Shown one piece after another: positions 24,660 through 35,231 of a stretch of 64,000 nt of DNA (positions are counted from its first letter, which is position 1; each line of letters opens with the position of its first letter). The notes below the pieces were generated by a model, which worked only from the letters and a program-made list of their open reading frames with translations, did not search any database and had not been told where the DNA came from. The stretch is taken from NCBI RefSeq assembly GCF_000346465.2, contig NC_034016.1, forward strand, positions 19,951,548 through 20,015,547. The letters run 5' to 3'. Origin of the DNA: Prunus persica. Taxonomy: Eukaryota; Streptophyta; Magnoliopsida; Rosales; Rosaceae. Position numbers and translations under genes: made by a program.

Positions 24660-25330
24660 CATGGCACAATAGGAAAAAATATTACCAGATTTTCTCATCT
24701 CCCAAGCTTGTTGCCTTCCTCCCAAGACAGAAACTATGTATTCACAGGTCCATTATATTCTTCAGTAATTAGATTTTTTTAATGGATCATAATAGGGTGG
24801 AACTCTTCGAATAGGAAGACACGTACGGTTTTTGGTACGCAGGTTATAGCAAATTGTACATCCATCTCCGTGAACCACACAATGCCAATGCCCAATCCAA
24901 CCGCCTGAGGTCCATTATGGGGCTCAGTTCAAAATCCAAGTGTTTTCTCCAAACACGCTTGGCAATGGCAACGGCAACGGCAACGGCAACATCATCCATC
25001 AGCCACATTCCAAATGATTCAAAACCATTACTATCATTCCTACGCACGCAAGCCACAAAGACCAATGCAATCATTCCACCTTACTATAATCAGCTGACTA
25101 TATTCACTTCAACCTAACAGGAGAAAGTCATGTCTGGAAATGGAAAATCTAAATATATGTTTTGCATCTTATATTAATGCAAGTTTAACTATATATATCT
25201 TGATCATCAACAACTACAATATAGAAAACCCTCCTTGTTCATCTTTACAAAGAAAATGTCAACTAGGATAAGTGGGAAGACGCGAAATTAAGGTTCGATC
25301 ATGGCATGAGGGAGAGAAATGCTGCGCTGC
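24660..25330 (-). pseudogene. Rearranged F-box unit in the spacer
   Basis: On the minus strand, 25283-25330 repeats the F-box promoter/leader module (GATCATGGCATGAGGGAGAG on the plus strand). About 24797-25075 carries scrambled F-box-associated coding pieces (ALVF.CVRRND, FGMWLMDD, IMDLR, LALCG). About 24685-24750 matches the 3' end. Sequence at 25125-25230 resembles the spacer between RNase and F-box in the right arm. Most of the coding sequence is deleted and a (GGCAAC)n run lies at about 24961-24990. It is clearly non-functional. Confidence 0.7.
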
Positions 25331-26148
25331 GAGTGAGAGAGCTTGAGCTGTGGAGGGGGCAGAGAGGCGAATGTCTCTTTTGTCTGTAAGGTGTTTTGTA
25401 GGAGGGATTTTGTCTTTATGGGAAGGTCTAAATATAACCCCCTCCTGCTGACTTGATCCACCATAAAGAATTTCATCCCAGCAATCCCCTCTTTCGTCAT
25501 ATATTTTAACTGTATAAAGAAAATACAAAAAAGGAAGAGTTTGAATAAAGAAGAAAAAAACCCTAGCAGCTGCCGAACCCCACTCGACAGTCACTCAACC
25601 CCGATAACCGGCACCCTCTGCTCCTTCTCTCTCCTCGTGATGTGATGTGATCCCACATCAGAGAGAGAGAGAGAAGTGGGGAGGGATAGTCTTTGTTGGG
25701 GTTGGCAAATTACCAGAGAATGGGGAGTAACCATTGCATATTTGCATGTTGATAGTGTGTTTTTGGCTTTCTAGCGTTCTTGTGTGAAGAGATCAACCTA
25801 TATATCCCCAACCTGAAATACTCACCCATCGAATTCCTTAACCTCATTGATAAAAAAGAAAATATCTAAAAATACTCAATCTTATACTGAATATGTAGTA
25901 GAACTCGATCCCCTTTGGAACAATTTTCTTTTCTAATTATCTGCAATATTCAAAATTCGTTGACAACAACTATAGCCTCTAAACTTGCTTTCAAACAATT
26001 TCAATTAGGATCGAACTATGCAGGTGGTGTGTTATGTAATGACATACACAAAACACCAACAGAGTACATCAGTGTCACCATAAGAGAAAAAGGAAAATAT
26101 AAAATAAGAATTATATTCATAATGTAATTATAAAGAGAATCAAGGGAT

Positions 26149-29100
26149 CTATTTCTTCAGTGCTTTAACCGCTTTCTCGGCAGCATCATCCAGATCTTCT
26201 GCTGTAATTAAAGCCATTCCACTTTCCTGCACAGCCATTAACGAACTGTAAAGTTTCTAATATACATTCTGAATATATTTTCCATGAATGACTTTTTTTT
26301 TTCTTTACTTTCATGTATTAGGATCCCAAATTTCTAATTGTTACCTTCAGAATTCTCTTTCCTTGGTCAACATTGGTGCCTTCGAGACGAACGACCACGG
26401 GCACTTCTAGTTTAACCTTGAACATGGATGAACAAAAGTTAATGCTCCTTCCTTAGTGGAATTTTTTTTTTCCCAAAATTCATCTCCCAGCAGTAATTAA
26501 CCAAATTATTTCAATCTCCTTCTTAAGCACAATCCAAAGTGATATCAAGTAAAATGAAACCACCAGGAAATAATTTGCCAAAACATGGCAATTAATTGGA
26601 GAATCACCTGTTTAGCAGCATTGACGATTCCACTTGCAATCACATCACATTTCATTATTCCACCAAAGATATTCACCAAAATGGCTTTCACTTTCTCATC
26701 AGAAGTCAGAATCTTAAATGCCTCAACAACCTGTTTCACATAATTTAAAATTAGAGAAACAGAAAGAAATTTGAGTTTCTTATGTGCTATAAATCAGTCA
26801 TATTCTTTAACAGAGAAGTGTACAACCAATAACAAAAACTGGGATTCGGCTTTAGCACTCAGACATGCATGTGCACATTGCGCAAAGAGCATCCTCAATT
26901 TTTTAACAAACTAGTGAACCATCTTAAACCCAAAGCCACATTCAAATTGAGATATAAAACGGATCCTGATATCAAAGAAGTAAAGAATAAAGCTGAAAAA
27001 GAAAAAGACTCGATGACAACAGCGGGGAAAAAAAGTCCAACAAGCAGTTCATTCATTTCCTATCACTCCATCATTACCTGGTTTTCGGAAGCATTTCCGC
27101 CTACATCGAGAAAATTGGCAGGAGTTCCCCCGTGTAATTTAATGATATCCATTGTAGCCATAGCTAATCCTGCACCATTCACCATGCAACCAATTTCCCC
27201 ATCTAATCCAATATAATTCAAATCTACTTTGGCAGCAGCCACCTGTCAGTAGGTAAAAGGCACCAGAGCAAATAAGTAAACACCAAAAAAGATTGTTATC
27301 TACCACAAAGAACTTCACATTCAAGTTGTGCACGCTTAACTTTAGACACAGCGCGTCCTGTTGTAAATGTATCAGATAACATTCAACTACCTAGATAAAG
27401 CATCTCCAACAAACAAACTCATGGGTGGCAGCTGGGCTTTACTATAACAATGAAATATTATACCCAGTAGACAATATGGGAACTTTCATTGGCCCCGTTA
27501 TTCCTCCATTCCTGTTGGGAGTGGGGATCAGGAACGCCTATTAAAAGCTGACAAAGGTTCGCTAGGTATCTCGGGGCCCCACCTTCCTCCACCCCTATAA
27601 AGGGCAGGTCTAAACCTGCCCAACCCAGATCATGATTTTAAACAAAAAATTCCGTTACAGATCAACATAAGATGTGTGAGAATAGCTGCTTGTAGCAAAA
27701 ATCCTCACCAAATTTGGAATGCACATGTTGCACATACATATAAACCAAAAAAAATTTAAATCTGTACAGGAAGGCGGGAAAAGGAAAGAAAAAAAATAAA
27801 AATTGAAATACATTAAAAGGTAGAGCCCAAAAACCCTAAACAATTAGAAATGAAATTCAAGTCTACAAAGGAAGATGGGGTGGTAAGTGGCAACAGAACT
27901 GCAACGAATGGTACTAATCAGCTGTAAAAGTGGTCAAACACAAGGATAATTAACCAAACCTCTCGAGGATCCTCTTGTGTTGGATCACGAAGAGCAAATA
28001 TCTCTTTCTGACGAAAAGCAGCGTTATCATCAAAGTTCAACTTGGCATCAGCAGCTACTAGCTGGTTATCAGAAGTCTCTGCAAGTGGATTGATCTGTCC
28101 AAAAATCAAGGGTCAGATAGGTAAAATGGAAGGAGGGGAAGTGGCTAAACAGTACAATTACTTTAACCTAAAAATTATGCTCACTTCCAGAAGTGTGCAG
28201 TCAGTCTCACTGAATAGCTTATATAATTTCTTCACTTGATCGATTGAACTACTTCTATCGGCCACTTTAGGAGCCAAACCATCAACAACCTTTGCGGCAT
28301 CTTCATCTGTAATTCCAGTGAAAACATCGACAGGTACCTATCGACCATAGAATAAGAAAACAAAAGTAAGAAGATACTAGTTAAATCACAATACCAAAGA
28401 GGAAAGAGTAGTTGCTAAAACAGAAAAATAAAAGATAAGGCTAAGTACCTTTATTATCTGATCAGGGAATTTCTCAGCAAGGTCTTCAATGCTTGTTCCT
28501 CCCTTTGCACAGGCAATTATAAGCTGAAAAATGGATATCAAAATATGCATCTTAATTCAGGAAGCTCACTTTGAAGAAAACTTACATTAACAAAGACATA
28601 GGAAAATAAAATAGGTAATTTGCACCAGACAAAGATAATGAAGTCAGTTTGAGAACATACTGGGCCAGCAGTTTTGCGATCCAGAGTGATAGCAAAGTAC
28701 ATCTCATTGACAAGCGACAACTTTTGGCACAAATAAACCTGTACAGGCAAAAGTTAGAAACCAAATTATAAGTAAAAAATTTATAGTGCTGATGTGTATG
28801 TTCAAGAAAGTTTGAGGCTTGGAACTCCTTAGCACCAAGTTTTATTAAATATAAAATAAAAATGAAAATTTGGAATCCTCAGCAACAAGGATTCCAAACT
28901 TTAACATAAAAATGAAAGTTTGGGAACTAACATGTATTGAATGCTACAAGTTAATATAAATGTACAATATGAAACAAAGTGCAATGCCAACCTTGCTGAC
29001 AATTTTTCCCTGAGGACCTGTTTGCTTGGTAACAAGAATCTGACCAAGCATCTTGCCTGCAAGAGAAGTACAAAATTGAAATAAAGAAGAGCACCAAAAG

Positions 29101-30408
29101 GAGAAAGCAGCATCACATCTTAGAAAGCAGCAACTTCCAGAATCATACAGAACAATAAATGTACAAAAGACTACCACAACATACTATTGTAAACTAACAT
29201 GCATGCATTGCTAGAGGCATTGTAATCAAACGTATCAAGCTGGGGTGTGATAGAGTTATTTCTATGAGAGCCAATGTTGGTATGCCCAGAGATAACTTTA
29301 AGAAAACAAAAACGCCAGGGAAACATTCTCATATAATAAAGATGGTTTTTAGTACCAGCGATATCTTCAACTTGGTCAGCCGGGACAATGTGAACACCAC
29401 CCTTAAGACCATTTTTAAAGGTTCCCAAGCCTCTTCCACCAGCCAAAACTTGGCTTTTAACTACCAACTGCACCAAAATCCAAGTTAGGATTGCCCCTTT
29501 TTGAACACTAAGCTAGTTTGCTAAAAAAAAAAAAGATATAACAGTATTCCAACTTTTACTTTTTCAGCCATTGAAATATGAAGATAAATTATCCTCAAAT
29601 CAGACATAAAGTTTTGTCCTGGAAAAGAAAACGAATATTGCTATGAATAATTCTTTTTTCTCGGTTTGATCAGCAACATAGAATAGTGCTTGTCTTCTTG
29701 TCAAAATAAACCTGAATATGAAAAGACCATGATTTCCAATAATTACCTCACTTTCCTTGGGGAATACATCCTGAATTGCCCTTTTGACTTCATCGACGGA
29801 TGCAACGGCAGCACCTTTCGGAACATTAACCCCATATTTGCTCATCAAATCAGCCCCCTGGTTTCAGCCAAAGTGCAAGGCATTCATCCTCAAAATTCAA
29901 ACAACATTCTCACTCTCGCACAGAAGTATAACCAACAACTAGAATGATGTAATGTGACTCGAAGATGTACACCATTCTCATAAATGAAAAAAAAAAAAAA
30001 CAGACATTTGGCACATAATTCTATACATGTATATTTCAAAATTTTGAAGTTTTTTTTTTTGTTGCACAGGAAGACAATTTTTGAGGGATGAAAATTTTCA
30101 CTGATCACTACTATTAACTTTAAACAAATGTATTAAATTAATCAAAGACAACAAAATAACTATGAAACATATAAACAAATCATAAAACGAAAAATTGTGT
30201 TCTTGACCCTCCAGAGTTTCTGGAGAATTAAAAGAGAAACAGATCAGCTACATATGAAAGTTCGAATTTGATTGTAAGTGTGAGCGAAATATGCAGAGAG
30301 AGAGACCTGATATTCGTGGATGTTGAGGCGGCGGAGCTGTTGCTGCTGCCATTTTCCGGCGATAGAGAGAGAACGAGAGGTAAGCTGCTTCAGTAATCCT
30401 CTCACCAT
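26149..30408 (-). CDS. Succinyl-CoA ligase [ADP-forming] beta subunit, mitochondrial
   Basis: This TCA-cycle enzyme converts succinyl-CoA and ADP/Pi to succinate, ATP and CoA, as an alpha-beta complex in the mitochondrial matrix. Twelve exons on the minus strand: 30408-30307, 29857-29747, 29467-29356, 29056-28992, 28738-28661, 28523-28449, 28337-28185, 28094-27960, 27242-27078, 26730-26608, 26416-26345 and 26226-26149. They sum to 1269 bp, 422 aa, matching the plant family. The N-terminus is a basic presequence ([19 protein letters not shown]), followed by the LNIHEYQ start of the ATP-grasp domain, [60 protein letters not shown] and the [10 protein letters not shown] region. No lesion is visible. 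The gene sits in the spacer of the S-locus-like inverted repeat. Confidence 0.96.
27602..27621. other. Short perfect hairpin inside an intron of the succinyl-CoA ligase gene
   Basis: GGGCAGGT and ACCTGCCC form an 8-bp perfect stem with a CTAA loop. The surrounding intron part (about 27400-27640) is more GC-rich than the rest and may be an old insertion. No function is claimed. Confidence 0.4.
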
Positions 30409-30463
30409 TGTTTAAAGCTCTCAAACCCTAAAGCAACAACTAGAGAGAGAGACGCACACAGCG

Positions 30464-30466
<3 letters not shown>

Positions 30467-30512
<46 letters not shown>
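30467..30512. repeat. (GA)n microsatellite in the 5' region of the succinyl-CoA ligase gene
   Basis: About 46 bp of GA repeats roughly 60 bp upstream of the start codon, probably in the 5' UTR or core promoter, as GAGA/CT tracts often are in plant genes. Confidence 0.9.
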
Positions 30513-30515
<3 letters not shown>

Positions 30516-31418
30516 CGTTTGCCGGACGCAGAGGCGATTTTTCTTTTTTGGACGCAGAGGCGATTGGGTCTGAGAATGCGAAAGAACCCCTACCCTAGTG
30601 CATTTTCTTTTTTAATATTCTTTTGACCCGTTTTAGGCATTTTATGATTTTCATTTTGTTTTTCTTTTCTTATTTTATGTGAGCCAATAGATCGGCGCCG
30701 CGTCATAGATCTCCGGTTCCTGTTTTTTTTTTTTTTTTCAGACTTTCAAAACCTGTTACTATGAATGAACCGGTTCTCAGTTTGATCCCAATGTCCCATT
30801 TACTTGTTGGTAAAATTTCAAGCTTAAAAATCACAAGGGTTGTGCGATTGGTAAACTGTTATTTTCAATTAGCGAGTTATTTAGTGTCTCAATGACAAGA
30901 GTTTGAAACTCATTGGAAGCACTTTGTGGTCAGAAACAAGTCAAAACACGATCGGAGATAATCTCACTCTTCGGATGTGGGGACACCTAGTAATATTTAT
31001 CAATTTTTTTTTAAAAAAAATCAAGCTTAAAAAATGTGTATGCCCATAACGGGCTAGTATTGTAGTTCAAGTGTATTTACTCTTGCATTTGATGTCCTAG
31101 ATTCGAGTTACCTCTCCTAATATCAATTGAATAAAACAAACAAAAAAACATAGACACACCATAAAATATATGGCACCATTGAACTGTGATACAATCGTGC
31201 AAAAATAATGTTGTAAATTAAATTTAGATGATATTTTTTCATAATCTATTTTTTTTAAGGCTTTTTATGGCTCCACTTTCTGAACAGCCAGAACAACAAT
31301 AGGCTATAGCAATGGAAATGTAGGAAAAGTTCAAGGTTTTTAATGATATTAGTGATATATCAATTGATATCACACATAGATTAATACATTAAATTCTAAA
31401 AAAAGGACTAATATATTA
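30513..31418. other. Intergenic, with a dispersed-repeat fragment
   Basis: No gene. CATTGGAAGCACTTTGTGGT (about 30912) and flanking sequence recur in reverse orientation near 37955, so a short dispersed repeat is present here. Confidence 0.5.
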
Positions 31419-31681
31419 GGGCCCGTTTGATAACTATTTCAATTTTAGTTTTTAGTTTTTACTTTTTGTGCTAGAGTATAGACGAAAAAGAGAGTGAGAA
31501 TGGAAGTGAGGATGACATTGAGAAAGAGGATGAGAGGGAGGAGTAACAAAAGTGAAAAAAAATTTCATCTCATCTTCTCTCTCAATCCCATCTCTACTCT
31601 TATTCTCACTTCCATTCTCCCTTTTCTCTATAGATTTCAACACAAAAAATATAAAAACTAATATTGAAATTGTTATCAAAA
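31419..31681. mobile_element. MITE with GGGCCCGTTTGATAAC-type end
   Basis: The left end GGGCCCGTTTGATAACTATT and the right end ATTGTTATCAAA form imperfect inverted termini around GTTTGATAAC. Purine-rich and pyrimidine-rich subterminal stretches are complementary to each other, so the whole can fold back. It has the same architecture as the split copy at 7830-8897. The right terminus is degenerate. Confidence 0.6.
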
Positions 31682-31721
31682 TTGTTAGTTCAATTTGAGA
31701 ACAACATATACAGACTTAGTA

Positions 31722-31724
<3 letters not shown>

Positions 31725-31771
<47 letters not shown>

Positions 31772-31835
31772 CTTTGATCAGGCCTTAATTTTGCTTCTTC
31801 CCATTGTATATTTGCCATGTTCCTTTTCCCTAGTT
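31725..31835 (+). repeat. Extra copy of the F-box promoter module with (CT)n
   Basis: A (CT)n tract (31727-31768) is followed by a sequence that parallels 31985-32065, including a near-identical ATTGTATATTTGCCATGTTCC. The module is thus duplicated in tandem upstream of the intact F-box gene. Related copies lie at about 24300-24460 and 25283-25330 (reverse) and 37690-37790 (forward). Confidence 0.65.
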
Positions 31836-32358
31836 TTTTTGTTTTTTTTTGTTTTTAATGTTTAATTTTGTCAGGTAATTTCTTTTTTGAATAACAAATT
31901 CCAGCGCGCGGTAGGTTGAGGGACATATGTCAAGCAGAGACACAGGGGAACGCCAATTTTGGAGAGAACAGATCCGGAATCACTGCTGCATTTCTCTCTC
32001 TCATCCCATGATCAAACCTTAAATTTGCTTCTTTCCATTGTATATTTGCTATGTTCCTCTTCCCACTCATTATAAGGTAACTATATATACCTATTTTTCT
32101 TTGTAATGTTTAATATGTTTTGGTATACTTTAATCCCTTTCAATATTTGTTATTCTGAATACGATGTTATCGAACTTTCTCTGTGGATTACACTTTAGAA
32201 AGTCTTACGTTGTTTTTACTCTTTGATTTATATATAATACAGATATGATAATTTTTCCTTATGTTTTAACCTGGGTGTTGTTTTGTTATTTCCTGTTTGT
32301 GTGTGCAAAAGAGGTAGAAGACGGAAAGGGTTGAGACATATATATATAGCTGAAATTA

Positions 32359-33681
32359 ATGGCACACAGTTGCAAAATTGGGGAAGATTTATTGGTAAAA
32401 ATTCTAACAAGTCTACCTCCAAAATCCCTTATGCGATTCAAGTGCGCGGCCAAATGGTGGTATGCGCTGATCAACAATCCCAGGTTCGTAGGCAATCAGC
32501 TCTCCAATTGCTTGCACAACAATCAATCAATCTTTTTGAAGCGATTAGTCCCTAATAAGGACCCGAATGCTAGCGAGACCGAATATGTGTTCTCAGTGCT
32601 TACTTTTTGCGAGGATGCAGATGGTGGTGCGCATAGGTTTCTGTTGTCTAGGGTGGAGGACATCAATGTTCCAGTTTCTATGAGTGTAATGATTGGTGGT
32701 GAAGAACTTAAGATTGTAGGCCATTGTCATGGAATCATTTGTGTACACGTAGATAATTATAGTAAGGTGTTTTTGTGGAATCCGGCAATTCAGGAATTCA
32801 AGCTTCTTCCCTCAGAGAAATACTTAACGGATTGGGAGTCCCAAGTTTATCCGCGTGCCCCGTACCTATCATTAGGTGATCGGCTCGGATGGGCCATGGG
32901 ATTTGGCTATGATCCCATATCTAAAGCTTATAAAGTTGTTAGCATTATGTTTTATGGTTCGCAAAGGCATGCTCATACATTATATTCTGTGGTAATTTAT
33001 CCTCTGAGAGTACAAGTGTACACGCTGGGAAGTAGTGAAGAATCTTCTTCTTGGAGAGACATCAAGACTTACTCTTTGGAAACAGAAACTACTTTCCTTT
33101 GGCCTGAAGGTTTCGAGATATACTTGAAGGGGATGTGTTATTGGTTGGGAACTGAGCAACAAAAGGAATTCGTGCATGAGGAGGAAATTCGATATGAAGA
33201 AAGGATTAGGCAAGTGATGGTTTCGTTTGACATGAGCGATGAGGTGTTTGATGAGGTAACGTTACCAGATGAGCTGCTAGACCATGAAAGAACTTTTTTA
33301 GGGCTTTTCATGCTGCTTACAGTGTGGAATGAATCTTCCATTGCTCTTTGTGTTTGGCATAACAGTTGTGATGTTAGTCCATACTTTGGAATGTGGCTGT
33401 TGGATAATGATTTTGGTGCTTGTGTTTGGACAAAACACGCAGGTTTTGAGCTCACATCAATCCCCATAATGGACCTCAGGGAGGGCGGATGTGTATTGGC
33501 ACTCTGGAAAAGCGATGACCTTCTTGTGGTTGACGAAGATGGATGCACAATCTGCTATAACCTCTGCACCGAAAACCGAATGTCTCTTCCTACTATACAA
33601 GTTTGTATGACGAATATGGATTCGCCAATTGTTTATGTGAATAGTATAGTTTCGATAGGTCTTGGGAGACATCAAACTTGA
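32359..33681 (+). CDS. SLF/SFBB-type F-box protein, intact, 440 aa
   Basis: A single-exon F-box gene starts at ATG 32359, the counterpart of the broken left copy's start. The F-box is at about residues 7-45 (DLLVKILTSLPPKSLMRFKC) and should bind SKP1-like adaptors in an SCF ubiquitin ligase. The rest is the F-box-associated region of the S-locus type: HCHGIICV, VFLWNPAIQEFKLLP, GFGYDPISKAYKVV, IYLKGMCYWLG, FGMWLLDNDFGACVWTK, LALWKSDDLLVVD and a C-terminal IVYVNSIVSIG. Known SLF/SFBB/SFB proteins are expressed in pollen and recognise S-RNases. Intronless structure and order of motifs fit; at 440 aa it is somewhat longer than most. No stop or frameshift is seen. Pollen expression and the RNase target are inference. 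Confidence 0.85.
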   Translation: MAHSCKIGEDLLVKILTSLPPKSLMRFKCAAKWWYALINNPRFVGNQLSNCLHNNQSIFLKRLVPNKDPNASETEYVFSVLTFCEDADGGAHRFLLSRVEDINVPVSMSVMIGGEELKIVGHCHGIICVHVDNYSKVFLWNPAIQEFKLLPSEKYLTDWESQVYPRAPYLSLGDRLGWAMGFGYDPISKAYKVVSIMFYGSQRHAHTLYSVVIYPLRVQVYTLGSSEESSSWRDIKTYSLETETTFLWPEGFEIYLKGMCYWLGTEQQKEFVHEEEIRYEERIRQVMVSFDMSDEVFDEVTLPDELLDHERTFLGLFMLLTVWNESSIALCVWHNSCDVSPYFGMWLLDNDFGACVWTKHAGFELTSIPIMDLREGGCVLALWKSDDLLVVDEDGCTICYNLCTENRMSLPTIQVCMTNMDSPIVYVNSIVSIGLGRHQT

Positions 33682-33749
33682 GAGATGAGAAAATCTGGCA
33701 ATATAGAATTTCTTAGTGTGTCATGTACACGAGTTTGATACAACATTAT

Positions 33750-33942
33750 TGTTGAAGAATACACAAGTTCCACATCGGAAACTTAACAAAATAGAAAGTC
33801 TCGTATAATAAATGGTTTCACTCCTAATAAAATCGAGGCCTTTTGTATAAAACCCCACACCTGTTAAACAGATGGTTAAGTTGGGGACAATATCGATGTT
33901 GCTAGTGGTGGGCCAAGAGTCCGTCCCTCTAAAATCTTAACA
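33750..33942. mobile_element. Solo LTR, 193 bp, ATTAT target duplication
   Basis: The sequence begins TGTTGAAGAATACAC and ends ATCTTAACA, so the ends are TGTT/AACA. ATTAT flanks both sides (33745-33749 and 33943-33947). It carries a TTCCACATCGGAAAC stretch often seen in plant LTRs. The homologous place in the left arm (about 22639-22652) has one ATTAT equivalent and no insertion. It therefore arrived after the arms were duplicated. Confidence 0.85.
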
Positions 33943-34346
33943 ATTATGATCCAAGCTTCTAATTTCAAACAACTAATAAAAAGCACTGATTTTTTAAGAA
34001 AGAAAATTCTCATCTTTTTCTCACTGTACGTATGTACATTCTAGTTGATGACCAAAAGAGATATAATTAAACTTGTAGTTGATTGACATTTGCATGCAAC
34101 TCATATAAGATTTTCCATTTCCAGACAAACATGATGACTATGCCTGTTGCAAAACTACATAGGGATGTGCATTAAGAAATCAAAACATAGATTATATATA
34201 ACACAGACTGCAAATTAAGCATTACAATCATGATCATGATTATTTCATTGCGTCACATAGCTACGTACCCATTAATTCATAGATTATATATTCCATCCTT
34301 ATTAGATTTATATCAATATAGCTTAATTCACCCTTCTACCTATAGG

Positions 34347-34460
34347 CTATAGCATATACCATACAGGTGATTGTGGAAGACATTCTTTTGACATCCTCTT
34401 GGGACAATTCACTGGATTAATTGCTCTGTCATCAAAGCAAATTACGACTTCCAGCAAATA
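34347..34460 (-). pseudogene. Read-through remnant of the S-RNase-like C-terminus
   Basis: Directly after the TAA of the RNase, the same frame remains open for about 37 codons. It contains the conserved C5-like block LLEVVICFD and two further cysteines (NCPKR, KECLP). This is the part lost by the early stop. It shows that the stop is recent or that read-through or splicing around it has been tolerated. Confidence 0.65.
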
Positions 34461-35231
34461 TTATTTTGTCTTCTTCTTGTTCTTCTTCCTCTTAGATTGC
34501 TCGCAAAGGAGAAGAGGTCTGCTCCCGCCTATAAATGATCGGATGGCTTGTTCAAGGCCAGTAAAACTATATGACTTGCCTGGTTCAAGCGAGCGATTAG
34601 AAAATAGAGCATGAGGTTTGTATTGCTTCCACAAACTCCTGGCACGGTCGAAGTATTGCGTCTGCGAAAACTTGTCGTCGGAGCACTTGCCGTGTTTGTT
34701 GTATTCATATTCCCAGAAGTCCATATTTGACCGCCCACTGATGAAGCTTCGCCATGACAACTCCAGATCAGCTCGCAATTCATCATTGGAGGCTTCATTT
34801 ATCTAATAACAATGGCAAAGAAAAATTAAATATCATTTCGTGCATTCATGCCAAAAAAAACATCAAAAAACTAAAACCAGAAGTAAACTAAACAAAACAC
34901 GAGAAACATAACAAAAGTTGCATGCATTATTCTCAGTATGTGTATTTATGTATGATAGATATTTCACATCTCTACTAAATTGTGCACCAACGCAAGGTTT
35001 ATGACGATGTGTGAAGTTGCTTGGCCACAAGCCATGAATAGTAAATATCCGTGGCAGAGGTAGGATGTTGCATCCCTTTCCATTAATATTTTTGCAAAAT
35101 AGAAAAGGAGACTCCTGAACAAACTGGAAGTAGTCATACTGTCCAGGAGCATTGCAGCTCATGTTTCCCCCAATGTTGAAGGAAAGAGCAATACCTAAAA
35201 CCATGAAAACTATGGTCTCCAAGAATTTCAT
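34461..35231 (-). CDS. S-RNase-like T2 ribonuclease, right-arm copy, altered C-terminus
   Basis: Exon 1 (35231-34968) and exon 2 (34802-34461) join across one phase-0 intron in the hypervariable region, as in rosaceous S-RNases, giving 201 aa. A signal peptide is followed by YDYFQFVQ, catalytic site I FTIHGLWPSN and site II FWEYEYNKHGKC, with the two histidines, the glutamate and the lysine all present. Near the end, the left copy's short stretch is replaced by an A/G-rich insertion encoding a lysine-rich tail (SKRKKNKKKTK) and a TAA at 34461-34463. Beyond that stop the frame is open to TAG 34347-34349 and would code for the usual C-terminal region with its cysteines (LLEVVICFD). It is either a truncated basic RNase or an early pseudogene. 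Confidence 0.75.

Noticed and set aside
27602..27621. Hairpin as a terminator or regulatory RNA element
   Set aside because: It lies deep in an intron of a nuclear gene; an 8-bp stem is common by chance, and nothing else supports a function.
31452..31679. 75-codon minus-strand ORF
   Set aside because: It lies entirely inside a MITE and reflects its purine-rich and pyrimidine-rich subterminal stretches.
34399..34806. Plus-strand ORFs across the right-arm RNase
   Set aside because: They are antisense to the RNase exon 2 and match no family.
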